64,000 bases of DNA from assembly GCA_030789695.1 (NCBI GenBank), contig CM061132.1, positions 158,144,817 to 158,208,816 on the forward strand, in the 5' to 3' direction. The notes below the pieces were generated by a model. The model had not been told where the DNA came from and ran no database searches. It saw only the letters and a program-made list of their open reading frames with translations. The translations under genes were made by a program, and so were the position numbers. Shown here in pieces: positions 33,590 to 43,476 of this stretch (position 1 is the stretch's first letter; every line of letters starts with the position of its first letter). Source of the stretch: Scilla litardierei. Lineage: Eukaryota; Streptophyta; Magnoliopsida; Asparagales; Asparagaceae.

Positions 33590-34719
33590 CAGAAAGAAAC
33601 AACTTGTTCTCAAGCTGGTGCATGAAAACCATGTGAATGCTACCCTACGTGAAGATGCTCGTCTCATCCTGGCTCTTCTCTCTTCATCGCATTGTCTTCG
33701 CCTGTTATCAACAGCTGGAGAGTGCGGTTGAGACAACGATGCGATGTGGTGAACTTTTCATCACAGTTGAAACATTATCCCTTCGACCGCTTGTCTTTTA
33801 TCTCCGCGTCTGTCATGAACCTGTACTGACTTTCCTGACGTGACTCATTGTTCTTCTTACTAGGCTGGTCTCCCCCTGACGGTGCCTTTTATCCCCTTCT
33901 AGTTCTTGGTTGCGAAGATTGAATCCGTTCCAAGCCCCCTTGGACCTTCGCTCCTCTGCGAGACGGTCCTTTACCAACTCGGCCAAGTCTATGGTTATCA
34001 TTGGTCTTTGTGACCGCTAAATGCGGACTTCCGCGTGAATATTTGGATTGAACCCTTTCATGAAGCTAATCTTTAAAGTCTCCTCCGATATGTGCCTGGC
34101 CCGTCTTGAGAGTGCCTCAAACTTCTTTCTATACTTACCGACGACTGATCCACCCTGCCTAAAAGTCAGCACATGTTTCTGTAGGTTTCCTCTTTAGGTA
34201 TCTCGAAACTTGTCCACCAAACAGTCCCTTGAGCTCATCCCATGAGCATATAGGTTGCCTCTGCTCCATCTACTGAAACCAAGAGAGCGCATGACCTTCG
34301 AAACAGACGCTGGCCGCTTTCAGTTTCTATCCCTCCGTTAGACTTGTCACTTTAAAGAATATCTCAGTTCTATAGATCCAGCCATAAGGATCATCCCACT
34401 CAAATATGGACAATTTTCTGTCGTCCACCCCAAGCCGCTCATGGTCCACTCGTCCTCTTGTATGTTTATAGTAAGGATATTGTAATAATTATCGTGACGT
34501 ACCTTTTTGTGTCGACCATTGCCCCTCAAAGGGCCGCCGCCTTTGTTTCCATTACCGCCACAGTCATTCTCCTTCCAAGCATAGTCACCAACATTCTTTT
34601 CAACACACGGGTCCTCGTCATAATCACTTGAAACTTCTCGTAGGTTGGAAAGACTCGGCGTTGTCCACCCTCTGCTACGTACCGAGGCTCATGAAGTCCC
34701 TAGAGCTCTTCCATGTCAT
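33590..34719 (-). pseudogene. gag: Gag core remnant of the minus-strand gag-only element
   Basis: On the minus strand this holds a broken gag core: a segment of the form SIFEWDDPYGWIYRTEIFFK (near 34350-34420), an ALSWFQ-like box and a CSWDELK-like segment near 34230. It then runs down to a pol-tail sequence MHQLENKLFL near 33625. Stops are frequent. It is the continuation of the gag start at 36143-36863, separated by the nested element. Confidence 0.7.
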
Positions 34720-35189
34720 TGATATGATTTTTCTAAGTTTTTGATGATAAAAATATGATTTTAGGGGTTTTCTAGGGGTTTGTTGGATAAAGATAGGGTT
34801 TTTGATGGAAAGGTAGGGTGTTTATGGTAAAGGAAGGATTTTTGGCTAAAAAGTGGAGATTTAGAGGAAAATGGGCTGTTTTTATTAATAATAACATGAA
34901 ATTAAAGGAATACAAAGATGTGTTGAGTTCTTTCGAGAAGAACTCTCTCTCCCAAGCCACCAATTCTAGAGACGGCCATACTCTTCAATCTAAGAAGGAT
35001 AATCTCACCTCAAATACGTTTTCTTCTCTAATATTCGACTCCACTCTTTAATCCTCATAGCCACTATAAATAATAAACTGAAAGTAACAAATTACAAAAG
35101 GAAATCTAAAACTGAAAATTACTAAAAAGCCACTAGAAATTCGAAAATTACGGAAACGATCCTGATGGGCTAAATTTCCAGATCCATCA
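34720..35189 (-). repeat. 3' LTR (element orientation) of the mini element
   Basis: This LTR has 470 bases, TGATATGATTTTTC to GATCCATCA on the + strand. A GAGTTC-loop-GAACTC hairpin is at 34925-34945. Confidence 0.92.
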
Positions 35190-35439
35190 TTACTCTGCCA
35201 CCGAAAAACCACATTGTCCTCAATGTGGTACATGAAGGATGTGGGCCATCCCTTCCGACTGATGGTGCTCATCTTCTTATGAGTCAAAAGGATATGATTG
35301 GTCTCAACCGCCCTTAACGATGTCTGAAAGGAAGCCACGGTAGTCGTCAAGCTCATCGGAAGGTCATACATGCCCAAAATTCGAACGCTGAATCTCGGGA
35401 GGTCGTCCGACTGAAAACCATGGGCCATGGAGCCTTTGA

Positions 35440-35660
35440 AAAGTGTCGTCGGGTCATAGTGGGCTCGGAAGACTGTTGTTATGACATGTCAGACCCCGAG
35501 GAGCGTCGTCGAGCCAAGACGGCCCTCACTAAGCATCGTCAGGCCATGGCGGGCCCCGACAAGCGACAAACAAGCAATGGCATGCCCGTAAAACTGTGGG
35601 TAGGCCCGTGTGGGCCTGCAGGACTAGTGCAGGGCCCAGCATGCCCTACATGCAAGTCGC
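35440..35660 (-). repeat. GC-rich repeated segment of the mini element
   Basis: Repeated CGTCGNGCCA-type and GGGCC words (GTCGTCGGGTCA, CGTCGTCGAGCCA, CATCGTCAGGCCA) occupy most of the tiny interior, directly after the primer-binding site. It is the part kept when nearly all coding sequence was lost. Confidence 0.65.
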
Positions 35661-35677
35661 AGGGCTCTGATACCACT

Positions 35678-36137
35678 TGATAGGATTTTTTAGGGGTTTG
35701 ATGATAAAAATATGATTTTAGGGGCTTTCTAGGGTTTTGATGGATAAAGATAGGGTTTTTGGTGGAACGGTGGGGGTTTAGGAAGGATTTTAGGGCTAGA
35801 AATTGGAGATATGGGGAAAATGAGCTGTTTATTAATAATAACATGAAAATAAAGGGATACAAAAATGAGTTGAGTTCTTTCGAGAGGAACTCTCGCCCCC
35901 AAACCGTCAATTCTAGAGGACATCCGCACTCTCATATTAAAGAGTGATAATCTTACCTCAAATAAGTTTTCTTCTTCAATATTCGACTCTCCTTGCTAAT
36001 CCCCATAGCCGCTATAAAAAATAAACTGAAAATAACAAATTACAAACATAACCTTAAAACTGAAAATTACTTAGAAACCACTAGAAATCTGAAAATTATG
36101 GAAACACCTTTGATGGGCCAAAATTCCAGATCCATCA
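35678..36137 (-). repeat. 5' LTR (element orientation) of the mini element
   Basis: This LTR has 460 bases, TGATAGGATTTTTT to GATCCATCA on the + strand. The hairpin is at 35872-35892 and GAGGACATCCGCACTC near 35917. Confidence 0.92.
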
Positions 36138-36142
36138 GTCAT

Positions 36143-36863
36143 CCTCAAGTCCATGAAGCAGTTCACCATCGTCGTTGAAGTCTTGACGGGCCCCTCGCAA
36201 GTCGCGGGGCCCCGAGTAATCCTCACCAAGCTCAACAGGTCTCTGACAGGTCGCCAGGGATCCACGAGGGCCATGTTGGCCCTATCGGGCATCCGCAGGG
36301 CCTCGACGGCTGGCGGCCCTACAGTAGGGATGCAGGGCTCTGCATGCCCTGTAGGAACACTACAAGGGCCAGGCGCCCTTGCAAATGGCCTACAGGGGCC
36401 GGGCACTCTTGCAGGTTGTCTGCATTTGCGGGGCAGCCCTGCAAGTTGTCTGCAAGTTCTGGACGGTCCTACCGGGGATCGCATGGCTCCCGGCCTTTCG
36501 TGGGATCTTCTGCTTCATCAAAGTATTCGTTATCATCGGAAAGCAATCTTTAAACGTATTTCTCAACTTTTTCTTTGCCTTTCTCCAAAGCTGCTGCTGT
36601 TTGCCCTAGATTTGGATTTCTGACCCCATCTGAGTTCTTCGCGGCTTTTGGATCCGAAGATCGTTGCGTTAAGGTTTGTAGGAGATCACCATGTTGCATT
36701 AGTGTTTGCATGAGAGCTTCAAACTTTTTCTCTGTCCTTGCGTCCGGCACCTTGGATTCTTTTTCGATCGATCTGAGTTCCTCCATAGATTTCTTCAGAT
36801 CTGCTGTTTCAATATTGAGTCTTTCCTCCTAAAGTTCTTTCTCTTTGCCTCCGCCGATATCAT
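36143..36863 (-). pseudogene. gag: Gag start of the minus-strand gag-only element
   Basis: On the minus strand an ATG at 36863 lies just after the primer-binding site. A coiled-coil segment follows (MEELRSIEKESKVPDARTEK region, 36550-36786), after an early stop. A GC-rich segment follows (36490 down to 36180) with repeated GGGCC and CTTGCAGG-type words. The frame is broken by stops and by the nested element. Confidence 0.7.
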
Positions 36864-36889
36864 GGTTCGAACTCGATCTGATACCAAAT

Positions 36890-37238
36890 TGATAGAAACC
36901 CACTGATTTAAAAGGATAAAAATATGGTTTTTATCGGAATAGAAGCGAACAAATGATAATTTGAGTTCTTTTGAGACGAACTCTCTCTCTCTCAAGTCAC
37001 TAGTTCGAGAGGATGGTCATACTTTCCACAAAAGAGGGAATTCTCAACCTCTAAGAAGTTTCTTCACAAAATCAAGTATGAGAATTCATAATCCCCATAG
37101 AACCATAATGCAAAATTATAGAAATAAAACTAAAGCTGAAAATTACAAAAAGACCACTTAAAACTGAAAATTACGAAAACATCCTTAAGACTCCAAAAAT
37201 TTTAGATGTGTCCTTTTTCATAGAATGTTGTCTCATCA
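36890..37238 (-). repeat. 5' LTR (element orientation) of the minus-strand gag-only element
   Basis: This LTR has 349 bases, TGATAGAAACCC to CTCATCA on the + strand, followed by TGTGG. The hairpin region is at 36963-36983. Confidence 0.92.
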
Positions 37239-37585
37239 TGTGGCCTTGGGTGCATAGACCTCAATTCCATCAACATATCTCTTTGCCCCCTTTTTCATCC
37301 CCATCAATCCCACGTATCTCCCATCACCTCACCACCATCAAACGCATCACATCACTCCCATCAACATGTCTCCTCTCACCCCTCCCATCATCCCCCATCA
37401 TTCCTCTCCCTTCACCCAACCCTATCTTCATGCACCCAAGAAAACACCCAGAGTCATACCCACACACCAGTGGACCCTGTGAAAACCAATTACAGCCCTC
37501 CATGCACTCAATACTGACGTGGCCAAATCCTGGCCATCTTCTACCAATACATTTGTCCCAGTCAGCAAGATTCCTCCCTTAAATT

Positions 37586-38063
37586 TAGGAATGACAATAT
37601 TGCGGGGCAGGGCAGGTATTTAACTACCCAAGCTTGTCCCGCCCCGTCTGCGGGCCGGGGCGGGGCGGGTCTCGGGCCGAGGCGGGGCGGGTAATTTCTT
37701 ACCAAAACCGGGTCGGGTCGGGCCGGGTCGGTCGGGTCAGGTCATTATTGCCATCCATATGAATCCCAAATAAAAGTTTTATTTGGGATTTGGGAGAATT
37801 GTGATTTATTGGTAATTCGGAATTGGGAATTGGCCTAATTGGAAGAACATTAGAACAGAGAATGAGTTACGTGATATGGGCAAACCGCATGGTTCGCATC
37901 AAAATAGTAAGATTTTTTAGAATCTCTATAGTTTGTCGGGGCGGGCCGGGTTGCATACAAAGCCCAAGCTTGTCCCGACCCGGCTGCGGGCCGGGTCGGG
38001 TCGGGTCAAAACCGTGGCGGGTCGGGTTGGATGGGTTGGGTCAGGTCATTACTACCATCCCTA
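37586..38063. mobile_element. hAT-type MITE rich in GGGTCGGGT
   Basis: The 478-base element is bounded by a perfect 8-bp duplication CTTAAATT (37578-37585 and 38064-38071). The ends are TAGGAATGACAAT and, reversed, TAGGGATGGTAGT. Clusters of GGGTCGGGT, GGGGCGGG and GGCCGGG lie near both ends, like subterminal transposase-binding repeats. There is no coding region. Confidence 0.85.
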
Positions 38064-38180
38064 CTTAAATTTATAATAGATTAATAAAACATCCATGCAT
38101 GATGTTAAAGATTTGAATCCTTGCATGTTAGTAGTAGATGATCTCTCTACTCGATGTTTATTGTTTTATGTGGAATAAAC

Positions 38181-38497
38181 GGTTGGGAATGAGGATTGTA
38201 GCCACAATAGTGGAAATTTTGTAGTTCTGGAACTCGTGGAGCAATTTGGTAATTTAGTACATGAGGGACAATTTTGTAAATGTTGTCAAATCAACCTTAT
38301 AAATAGGAGGGAAGTGGTTAGTGGTAAAAAGGAAGAAAATTGAAAAGAATATTAGAAAGTAGAGAGTAGGAGTTTAGGAGTAGAAATTAGTTTTAGATCC
38401 TGGGAGGGTTGCACTCCTCTCAAATTGAGGCCGTTATCTTTGTATTACCCGTCGTCATCAATTAAAATACCTCTTTGACCCTATCAATTTCTCATCG
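38181..38497 (+). repeat. LTR 1 of the composite element
   Basis: This LTR has 317 bases, GGTTGGGAATGAGG to TTTCTCATCG, both terminal dinucleotides mutated. It includes CTATAAATAGGAGGGA-like TATA text near 38300 (here CTTATAAATAGG). Confidence 0.88.
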
Positions 38498-38677
38498 AGT
38501 AGTATCAGAGCTCAAGATCCATGAAGGGGGCTTTGGCGGCGGCGGCGAGAGCAGAAAAATGGTTGGACTCTCTTTGGACATGATGAAAGAGTTATTGGAG
38601 ATCCAACACCGCAGGGAGAAGAAAGGCGCGGATCTGAAGAAGGATGAAGTCTACGTCGTCGATCCGGGCCAAAAGGG
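38498..38677 (+). pseudogene. First interior of the composite element, deleted gag start
   Basis: This is 180 bases matching the start of the second interior (a GAGCAGAAAAA block, AGTTATTGGAGATCCAACRCC, GGGCCAAAAG). The match ends at CCAAAAG, where LTR 2 follows at once. The rest of the interior is missing. Confidence 0.75.
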
Positions 38678-38699
38678 TGTTTGGAATGAGGATTGTAGC

Positions 38700-39281
38700 C
38701 AGTGTTCTAAAACAAGTTATATGCGGCAGCATATAAGGATGCGGCCTTTGACCGCATGAGAATTAAGATATGCGGTCGAATTATGCGGTCGGCCGCATAA
38801 TCGACTGCATAAATGTTATGCGACCGAATATGCGAATATGCTGGCGCATAATCGGCAACTAAAAAATCCCAACCCGTTAATAAACACGACCCGTTAAACA
38901 TAAAAATCAGTTTTTAATTTTAAAATACTTATGTTTGATATGCTTTTGATTTGGACATAAAACTAAATAGTTATGTTTTGTGTGTAGATTACTTTAGACG
39001 TTAGATTTTAGCTATTTTATGTATTGATCGTCATAATGGCACTGATGTTTTAGTATGAATTAATCCATATTTTTAAAAGCTAATATGATTTTTTCATTAT
39101 TCCTATAATTCTTATCTTTTTAAATTTAATATACACAAACACATAAACTTATTGCTTATTTATATACTAAATTATTCATTTTCGCGTAAACCGCGTAAAC
39201 CGCATAATCGGCCGCATAATCCGCTTATGCGCTATGCGCTCATAGACCGCGCGCATAATGAAACCGCCTTTTATAACACTG
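38700..39281. mobile_element. hAT-type MITE with GCGGCCGCATAA subterminal repeats
   Basis: The 582-base element has inverted ends CAGTGTTCTAAAA and CAGTGTTATAAAA and a perfect 8-bp duplication ATTGTAGC (38692-38699 and 39282-39289). About 130 bases at the left end and 90 at the right are crowded with ATGCGG, CGCATAA and CGGTCG words in both directions. The centre is AT-rich and noncoding. Confidence 0.9.
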
Positions 39282-39819
39282 ATTGTAGCCACAATAGTTG
39301 CAATTTTGTAGTTCTAGGGCCCGTAGGGTAATTTTGTAATTTGGTGTCCGAGGGGTAATTTTGTAAATGTGGTCAAATCAACCCTATAAATAGGAGGGAT
39401 TGGGTTAGTGTTGAATATTGGACTCCCCGGATTTGGTTTTGGATGATGAGCAAACATAAATACTTCATGAACTAACAATTTGTGAGCGCAGTATTGGAGA
39501 CCGTCGCCAATTTCACGAGAATATTCAAAGCGACATCTCAACACTTCCAAAAGCTCGTATTCAAGCCTAAAGCTTCGTTGAAGCTCTTGCGACGCTTTGG
39601 AAGTAATGAAGATTCAATCGAAGCTCTCAAAGACCGTTTATTAAGGTTTTATTTATAGTCTTTTAGTTTCGATTGATAGAATGTTAAGCCTTGAGTATAT
39701 CTTACGTTTCTATCTTCATTACGCTCATTTCGTAGCTCTAGGATTCTTGCACAAGTTCACTCTAACTTCCTCGAAGCGTCGCGCTTCGATTCGGACTTTG
39801 TTGTGCATGTTAGTTGGTA

Positions 39820-40352
39820 CAAGAACAAGTACCGACCGACTAGATGGTGATCTAGTCGGTCGGCCACTGTTCTTGGACCGACTAGTTTCAGTCAGTTAAT
39901 TCTTAGCTCTTTACTGTTTACAGTTAGTCGGTCTATGTTGACTCACCGACCGACTAGTTTGTGAACTAGTCGGTCAGTGATGCTTCTTTGACCGACTAGT
40001 TGAGACTGACTGTTCACTCTAAAATTCTCCTAAGCTACTGTTTACCGTTAGTCGGTCTAAGAACGTTTGATGACCGACTAGTTGACAATCTAGTCGGTCA
40101 ACTTTTGTTCTTGGACCGACTAAGTCAACTTGCCTTCAGACTATGTTGTTTTGCCTCTTAGTCGGTCTACGTTCATTGGATGACCGACTAGTTGTGAAAC
40201 TAGTCGGTCAGACAGTGTTCTTGGACCGACTAGTTTTCTAGGTCTGAAATTCTATCTCTTCTCAGATCTGCTCTTAGTCGGTCCATGCTTTGTGACTGAC
40301 CGACTAGTTGATGAACTAGTCGGTCAGTGAGTGTTCTTTGACCGACTAGATC
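39820..40352 (+). repeat. Array of GACCGACTAG / CTAGTCGGTC palindromes in the 5' LTR
   Basis: I count about 19 half-sites of CCGACTAG or its complement. Five form tight inverted pairs with a loop of about 8-10 bases (for example GACCGACTAG...CTAGTCGGTC at 39833-39862), each flanked by single half-sites, in a repeating unit of roughly 110 bases. The same array lies in the 3' LTR (54209-54731) and in shorter form at 50550-50830. Confidence 0.9.
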
Positions 40353-40403
40353 TCACAGATTTCTTTCCGTTGGAGATTGACCTAACTTGTTTTTATGGGA
40401 CCC

Positions 40404-40410
40404 TATAAAT
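40404..40410 (+). promoter_or_regulatory. LTR TATA box
   Basis: TATAAAT in GGACCCTATAAATACG lies about 50 bases after the palindrome array and about 740 bases before the LTR end, a fitting place for the element's promoter. The 3' LTR has the same box at 54783. Confidence 0.6.
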
Positions 40411-41153
40411 ACGAACCTAGGTCATTTCTATCTTCAATAGAGCTGCCATTAAGAGATTCATTGAGTTCTAAAGAGATAGCTATTCTCCCTCAAATCTAAA
40501 GCTCTCTTCCTCACAAGAAACCCATTCTCTCTCATTTCTAGATCTAGAGAGAAGCTTGTTCTTGGTGAGCTCTTCAAGCTATTGCTTGATTCAAGTTTCC
40601 AAATCTTCCCTAGGCACCCATTGCTGCTCATTTCCTTGGTGCTAGGGTTTGGTAACTTCATCTTCCTCAAATCCTTCATTCCACCTTTTGGGTAAGAAAA
40701 ACTCAAGGTATAGGATTTTGTGGTAAGAGTATTTATTTCATATTAAACTCTTTTATATTGCTTATTGGCTCTCTCGGTTGTGAGAGAAGTTTGTGATCCC
40801 GGGTTGTGGGATTCACTTTGCCATTGCATGTATGATTTGATCTTGTGAAGGTTTTTCACAAGATATTCATAGTGGAAATCTTGAGTTAGGGTTTCTAACT
40901 CAAGTATCCGGAAGGGATCCGGGTGGTTGGGACGTAGGATCACCGGGAACAAGTCGGGGAGACTTGGGTGGATCCGAACCCATTAACTTCATTTGTTAGC
41001 ATTGTTAATTTCATTGTTGTCATTCAATTTAAGCTTCCGCAAATTGACTTGGTAGTTGTGTGCAATTTAATTTGGAATAATACGCCTTATTATTTTAAAG
41101 TACTATTCACCCCCCCTCTAGTACTTGTGCAGTAGCTGGTAGGGCATTACATT

Positions 41154-41165
41154 TGGTATCAGAGC
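41154..41165 (+). other. Primer-binding site (tRNA-iMet type)
   Basis: TGGTATCAGAGC lies two bases after the 5' LTR. Confidence 0.92.
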
Positions 41166-41178
41166 CAGATACTCAGCT

Positions 41179-43422
41179 ATGGCTGCCAACGACAACAAGA
41201 CCGTGCCTCCACCTTCCAACTACGACACCTTCAGGAACCGTGAAGGAGCGTCATCGGTGATGGAAGGACATTCCTCTACAAGGCCTCCATTCTTCAACGG
41301 TACCAACTACGGGTACTGGAAATGTCGGATGGAAACCTTCCTCCGAAGTGCATCTTTATGGAGGACTACAATGAAGGAGTACAACGAGCCCGAAGAAGAA
41401 GATTTTGAGAAATGGACTACCGCGGAGGTCGCCGCGGAGGTAAGCAATGCCAAGGCAATGAACGCCTTGCAATGCGCATTGGAGCCCGAGGATTTCAATA
41501 AGATATGCACATGTAAGAGTGCATATCAAATTTGGAACTCTCTCCTCATACTACATGAAGGGACGAGTCGGGTAAGAGACTCTAAACTCGTTGTCGTAAC
41601 CAAAGATTACGAAATGTTTCACATGCAACAGGGCGAGAAGATGAAAGAATATTACGCTCGCTTCGTTGACATAATAAACGAGTTAGAGGCCCTCGGCAAG
41701 ATCTACACTCAAAAGGAGAAGTGCTTAAAGCTTATTGAAGGACTTCCCTCTTCTTGGGAAAAACGTACCTTCGCCATCGAGGAAGGTAATGACATGAACA
41801 AATATACCGTAGTTCAACTAATGGGTACTTTGATGTCATACGAGGTACGCAAAGATAGCAAGGTGAAGCTACAAGAAAAGATGAAGTCATATTTGAACCT
41901 AGATGCGCCTAAGAAAAAGGCGATTGCATTCAAGGCGGCTTCATCCACATCTTCCGATGATGAAGACTCGGAAAACGAGTTGGACTTGGAGTCCATGGCA
42001 CTCATGGCCAAGAAGTTCAACCGTTTCTTCCGGAAAGGTAACTTCAAGACCAAAGGTAAATTTGGTTCTTCTAACGCCTCTTCCTCTCCTTTGTGTTTCA
42101 AGTGCAATAAGCCAGGACACATGAAAGCGGAGTGTCCTCTCAACAAACAAAAGGAGAAGTGGAAGGCGCCAAAATTCGATAAGTCCAAGAAATACAAGAA
42201 GGGGTACAAGAAAGGACTTGTCGGAGCAACATTCACCGACTCTGAGGATTCCTCAAGCGGAGAGTCGGATGATGAGAAAGTGGAGCAAGCACATATGTGC
42301 TTCATGGCAAGAGAGGAGAACGATCAAGGATCCTCCTCTTCCGATGATAGTAATGACGAAAGCGATGAGGTAACGATGGATGATCTTAGAAATGCTAACT
42401 CTCAACTTTGGTCAAAATACACTAAGTTAGTAAATAGATATACTAAGGTAAAAGATGACCTAGCTAGCATTCAAACATCGCCTAAGAATATCATCACCAA
42501 CAACGACACCGTTGTTGAAGAGTTAAGAAATGAGATTGTGAATCTCAAATCTAAACTTGAACATGTTAGCTTTGAGGATGCGGAAGAACATGAGATAGCG
42601 GATTTAACTTCTCAAAACTCGACTTTGAGTATTGAGAACGAGAATCTTAAATCTCGTGTTTATGTGCTCACATCGCAAATATCCGCTTTGGATACTTCTT
42701 TGCGTTCTCTCAAAGAGAAATATGAGGACACATTGGGCCGAATCAACAAATTCAACAAGGGTAAGGGCCATTTGGATAATATCCTAAAAGATTTACTTCC
42801 AGCCAAACACCACATTGGCTTGGGGTATATGATGGGAAATTCATCCAAGTCGGTCACTACTTTTGTTAGGCCAACTTCCGAAGCCTCAACGAGTGGGAGC
42901 AAACACTCTATTGGTAGTTCAACTACCAATGGTGCTTCCACCTCGTCCACACCCTCCTTCGGAAAGAAACCCACTTTGGGTGGACCTCCAAAGAAGGGGC
43001 ATGCCTACATGTACACTAATAACATGCCACGTAGGAACACACGTCCTACTCCACCGTCTCACACTTATGATGATTTTTATGCAACACATTCCCGGGCACG
43101 TGCACACCAAGTGAGACACCCTCACGCACGTGTTTCCACACATGCATATGTACACCCACCTCATCATATGAATAATTCTCTTCGTGCACCATTCCATCAT
43201 GTCCCGTATGCCTATCCACAACATGCATCACGTAGAAATCAACGTAGCATGCATGCACCCAATAGGATGATGGCTCCCAAAATTTTCACTATTTGGAGCC
43301 CAAAGGACACAAGCATGGACGAAAAACAAATGTACATGAATGCTTATTTTTCGGATGTTGTGCATAGTAAGAATTATGTGAGGAAGTCTAAGTCCACTTG
43401 GACTTGGCTTCCAAAGGTCTAA
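41179..43422 (+). CDS. gag: Sirevirus-type Gag
   Basis: An intact frame of 747 residues starts 13 bases after the primer-binding site. The gag core begins PPFFNGTNYGYWKCRMETFL (about residues 35-54) and contains the copia gag helices. A canonical knuckle CFKCNKPGHMKAEC lies at about residues 306-319. A long acidic, Ser-rich and coiled-coil C-terminal part follows (about 350-530, with DLTSQNSTLSIENENLKSR). The end is His/Arg/Pro-rich. Long coiled-coil Gags are known in Sireviruses, where the coiled coil is reported to bind host dynein light chain in one member. Gag ends before pol opens in another frame, so pol would need a frameshift or reinitiation. Confidence 0.93.
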   Translation: MAANDNKTVPPPSNYDTFRNREGASSVMEGHSSTRPPFFNGTNYGYWKCRMETFLRSASLWRTTMKEYNEPEEEDFEKWTTAEVAAEVSNAKAMNALQCALEPEDFNKICTCKSAYQIWNSLLILHEGTSRVRDSKLVVVTKDYEMFHMQQGEKMKEYYARFVDIINELEALGKIYTQKEKCLKLIEGLPSSWEKRTFAIEEGNDMNKYTVVQLMGTLMSYEVRKDSKVKLQEKMKSYLNLDAPKKKAIAFKAASSTSSDDEDSENELDLESMALMAKKFNRFFRKGNFKTKGKFGSSNASSSPLCFKCNKPGHMKAECPLNKQKEKWKAPKFDKSKKYKKGYKKGLVGATFTDSEDSSSGESDDEKVEQAHMCFMAREENDQGSSSSDDSNDESDEVTMDDLRNANSQLWSKYTKLVNRYTKVKDDLASIQTSPKNIITNNDTVVEELRNEIVNLKSKLEHVSFEDAEEHEIADLTSQNSTLSIENENLKSRVYVLTSQISALDTSLRSLKEKYEDTLGRINKFNKGKGHLDNILKDLLPAKHHIGLGYMMGNSSKSVTTFVRPTSEASTSGSKHSIGSSTTNGASTSSTPSFGKKPTLGGPPKKGHAYMYTNNMPRRNTRPTPPSHTYDDFYATHSRARAHQVRHPHARVSTHAYVHPPHHMNNSLRAPFHHVPYAYPQHASRRNQRSMHAPNRMMAPKIFTIWSPKDTSMDEKQMYMNAYFSDVVHSKNYVRKSKSTWTWLPKV

Positions 43423-43476
43423 TCCCTTGGACCCAATGACCTTGGGTACCATGATATGAAAGTGTCTATCTTTAGG

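Larger units (their letters stand above)
34720..36137 (-). mobile_element. Nested mini LTR element
   Basis: The LTRs 34720-35189 (470 bases) and 35678-36137 (460 bases) begin TGATA and end CATCA. A perfect GTCAT duplication (34715-34719 and 36138-36142) proves insertion into the older gag. On the minus strand the primer-binding site TGGTATCAGAGC is at 35675-35664. The interior is only 488 bases: a GC-rich repeated segment (35440-35660), a short frame ending MYHIEDNVVF (the pol tail), and a purine-rich end. It is a strongly reduced non-autonomous relative of the same group. Confidence 0.92.
33215..37238 (-). mobile_element. Minus-strand gag-only LTR element, with a nested mini LTR element
   Basis: The LTRs at 33215-33579 and 36890-37238 are bounded by the perfect duplication TGTGG (33210-33214 and 37239-37243). 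Read on the minus strand, the primer-binding site TGGTATCAGATC (one base off the usual form) is at 36886-36875. A gag start (ATG near 36863), coiled coil, GC-rich linker (36180-36490) and gag core follow. The pol tail MHQLENKLFL lies next to the 3' LTR. No RT or integrase is present. The gag is split by the element at 34720-36137. Confidence 0.92.
39409..41151 (+). repeat. 5' LTR of the Sirevirus-type element
   Basis: This LTR has 1743 bases, TGTTGAATATTGG to GGCATTACA. It holds the palindromic GACCGACTAG array at 39820-40352, a TATA box at 40404 and a CACCCCCCCTCTAG tract near the 3' end. Confidence 0.96.

Noticed and set aside
39820..40352. Regularly spaced palindromic repeats resembling a CRISPR array
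   Set aside because: They lie in both LTRs of a plant copia element, spacers are not unique between the two arrays, and no cas genes exist; this is eukaryotic DNA.
41814..42305. 163-codon minus-strand frame in the copia gag
   Set aside because: It is the reverse of the gag knuckle region and has no motif.
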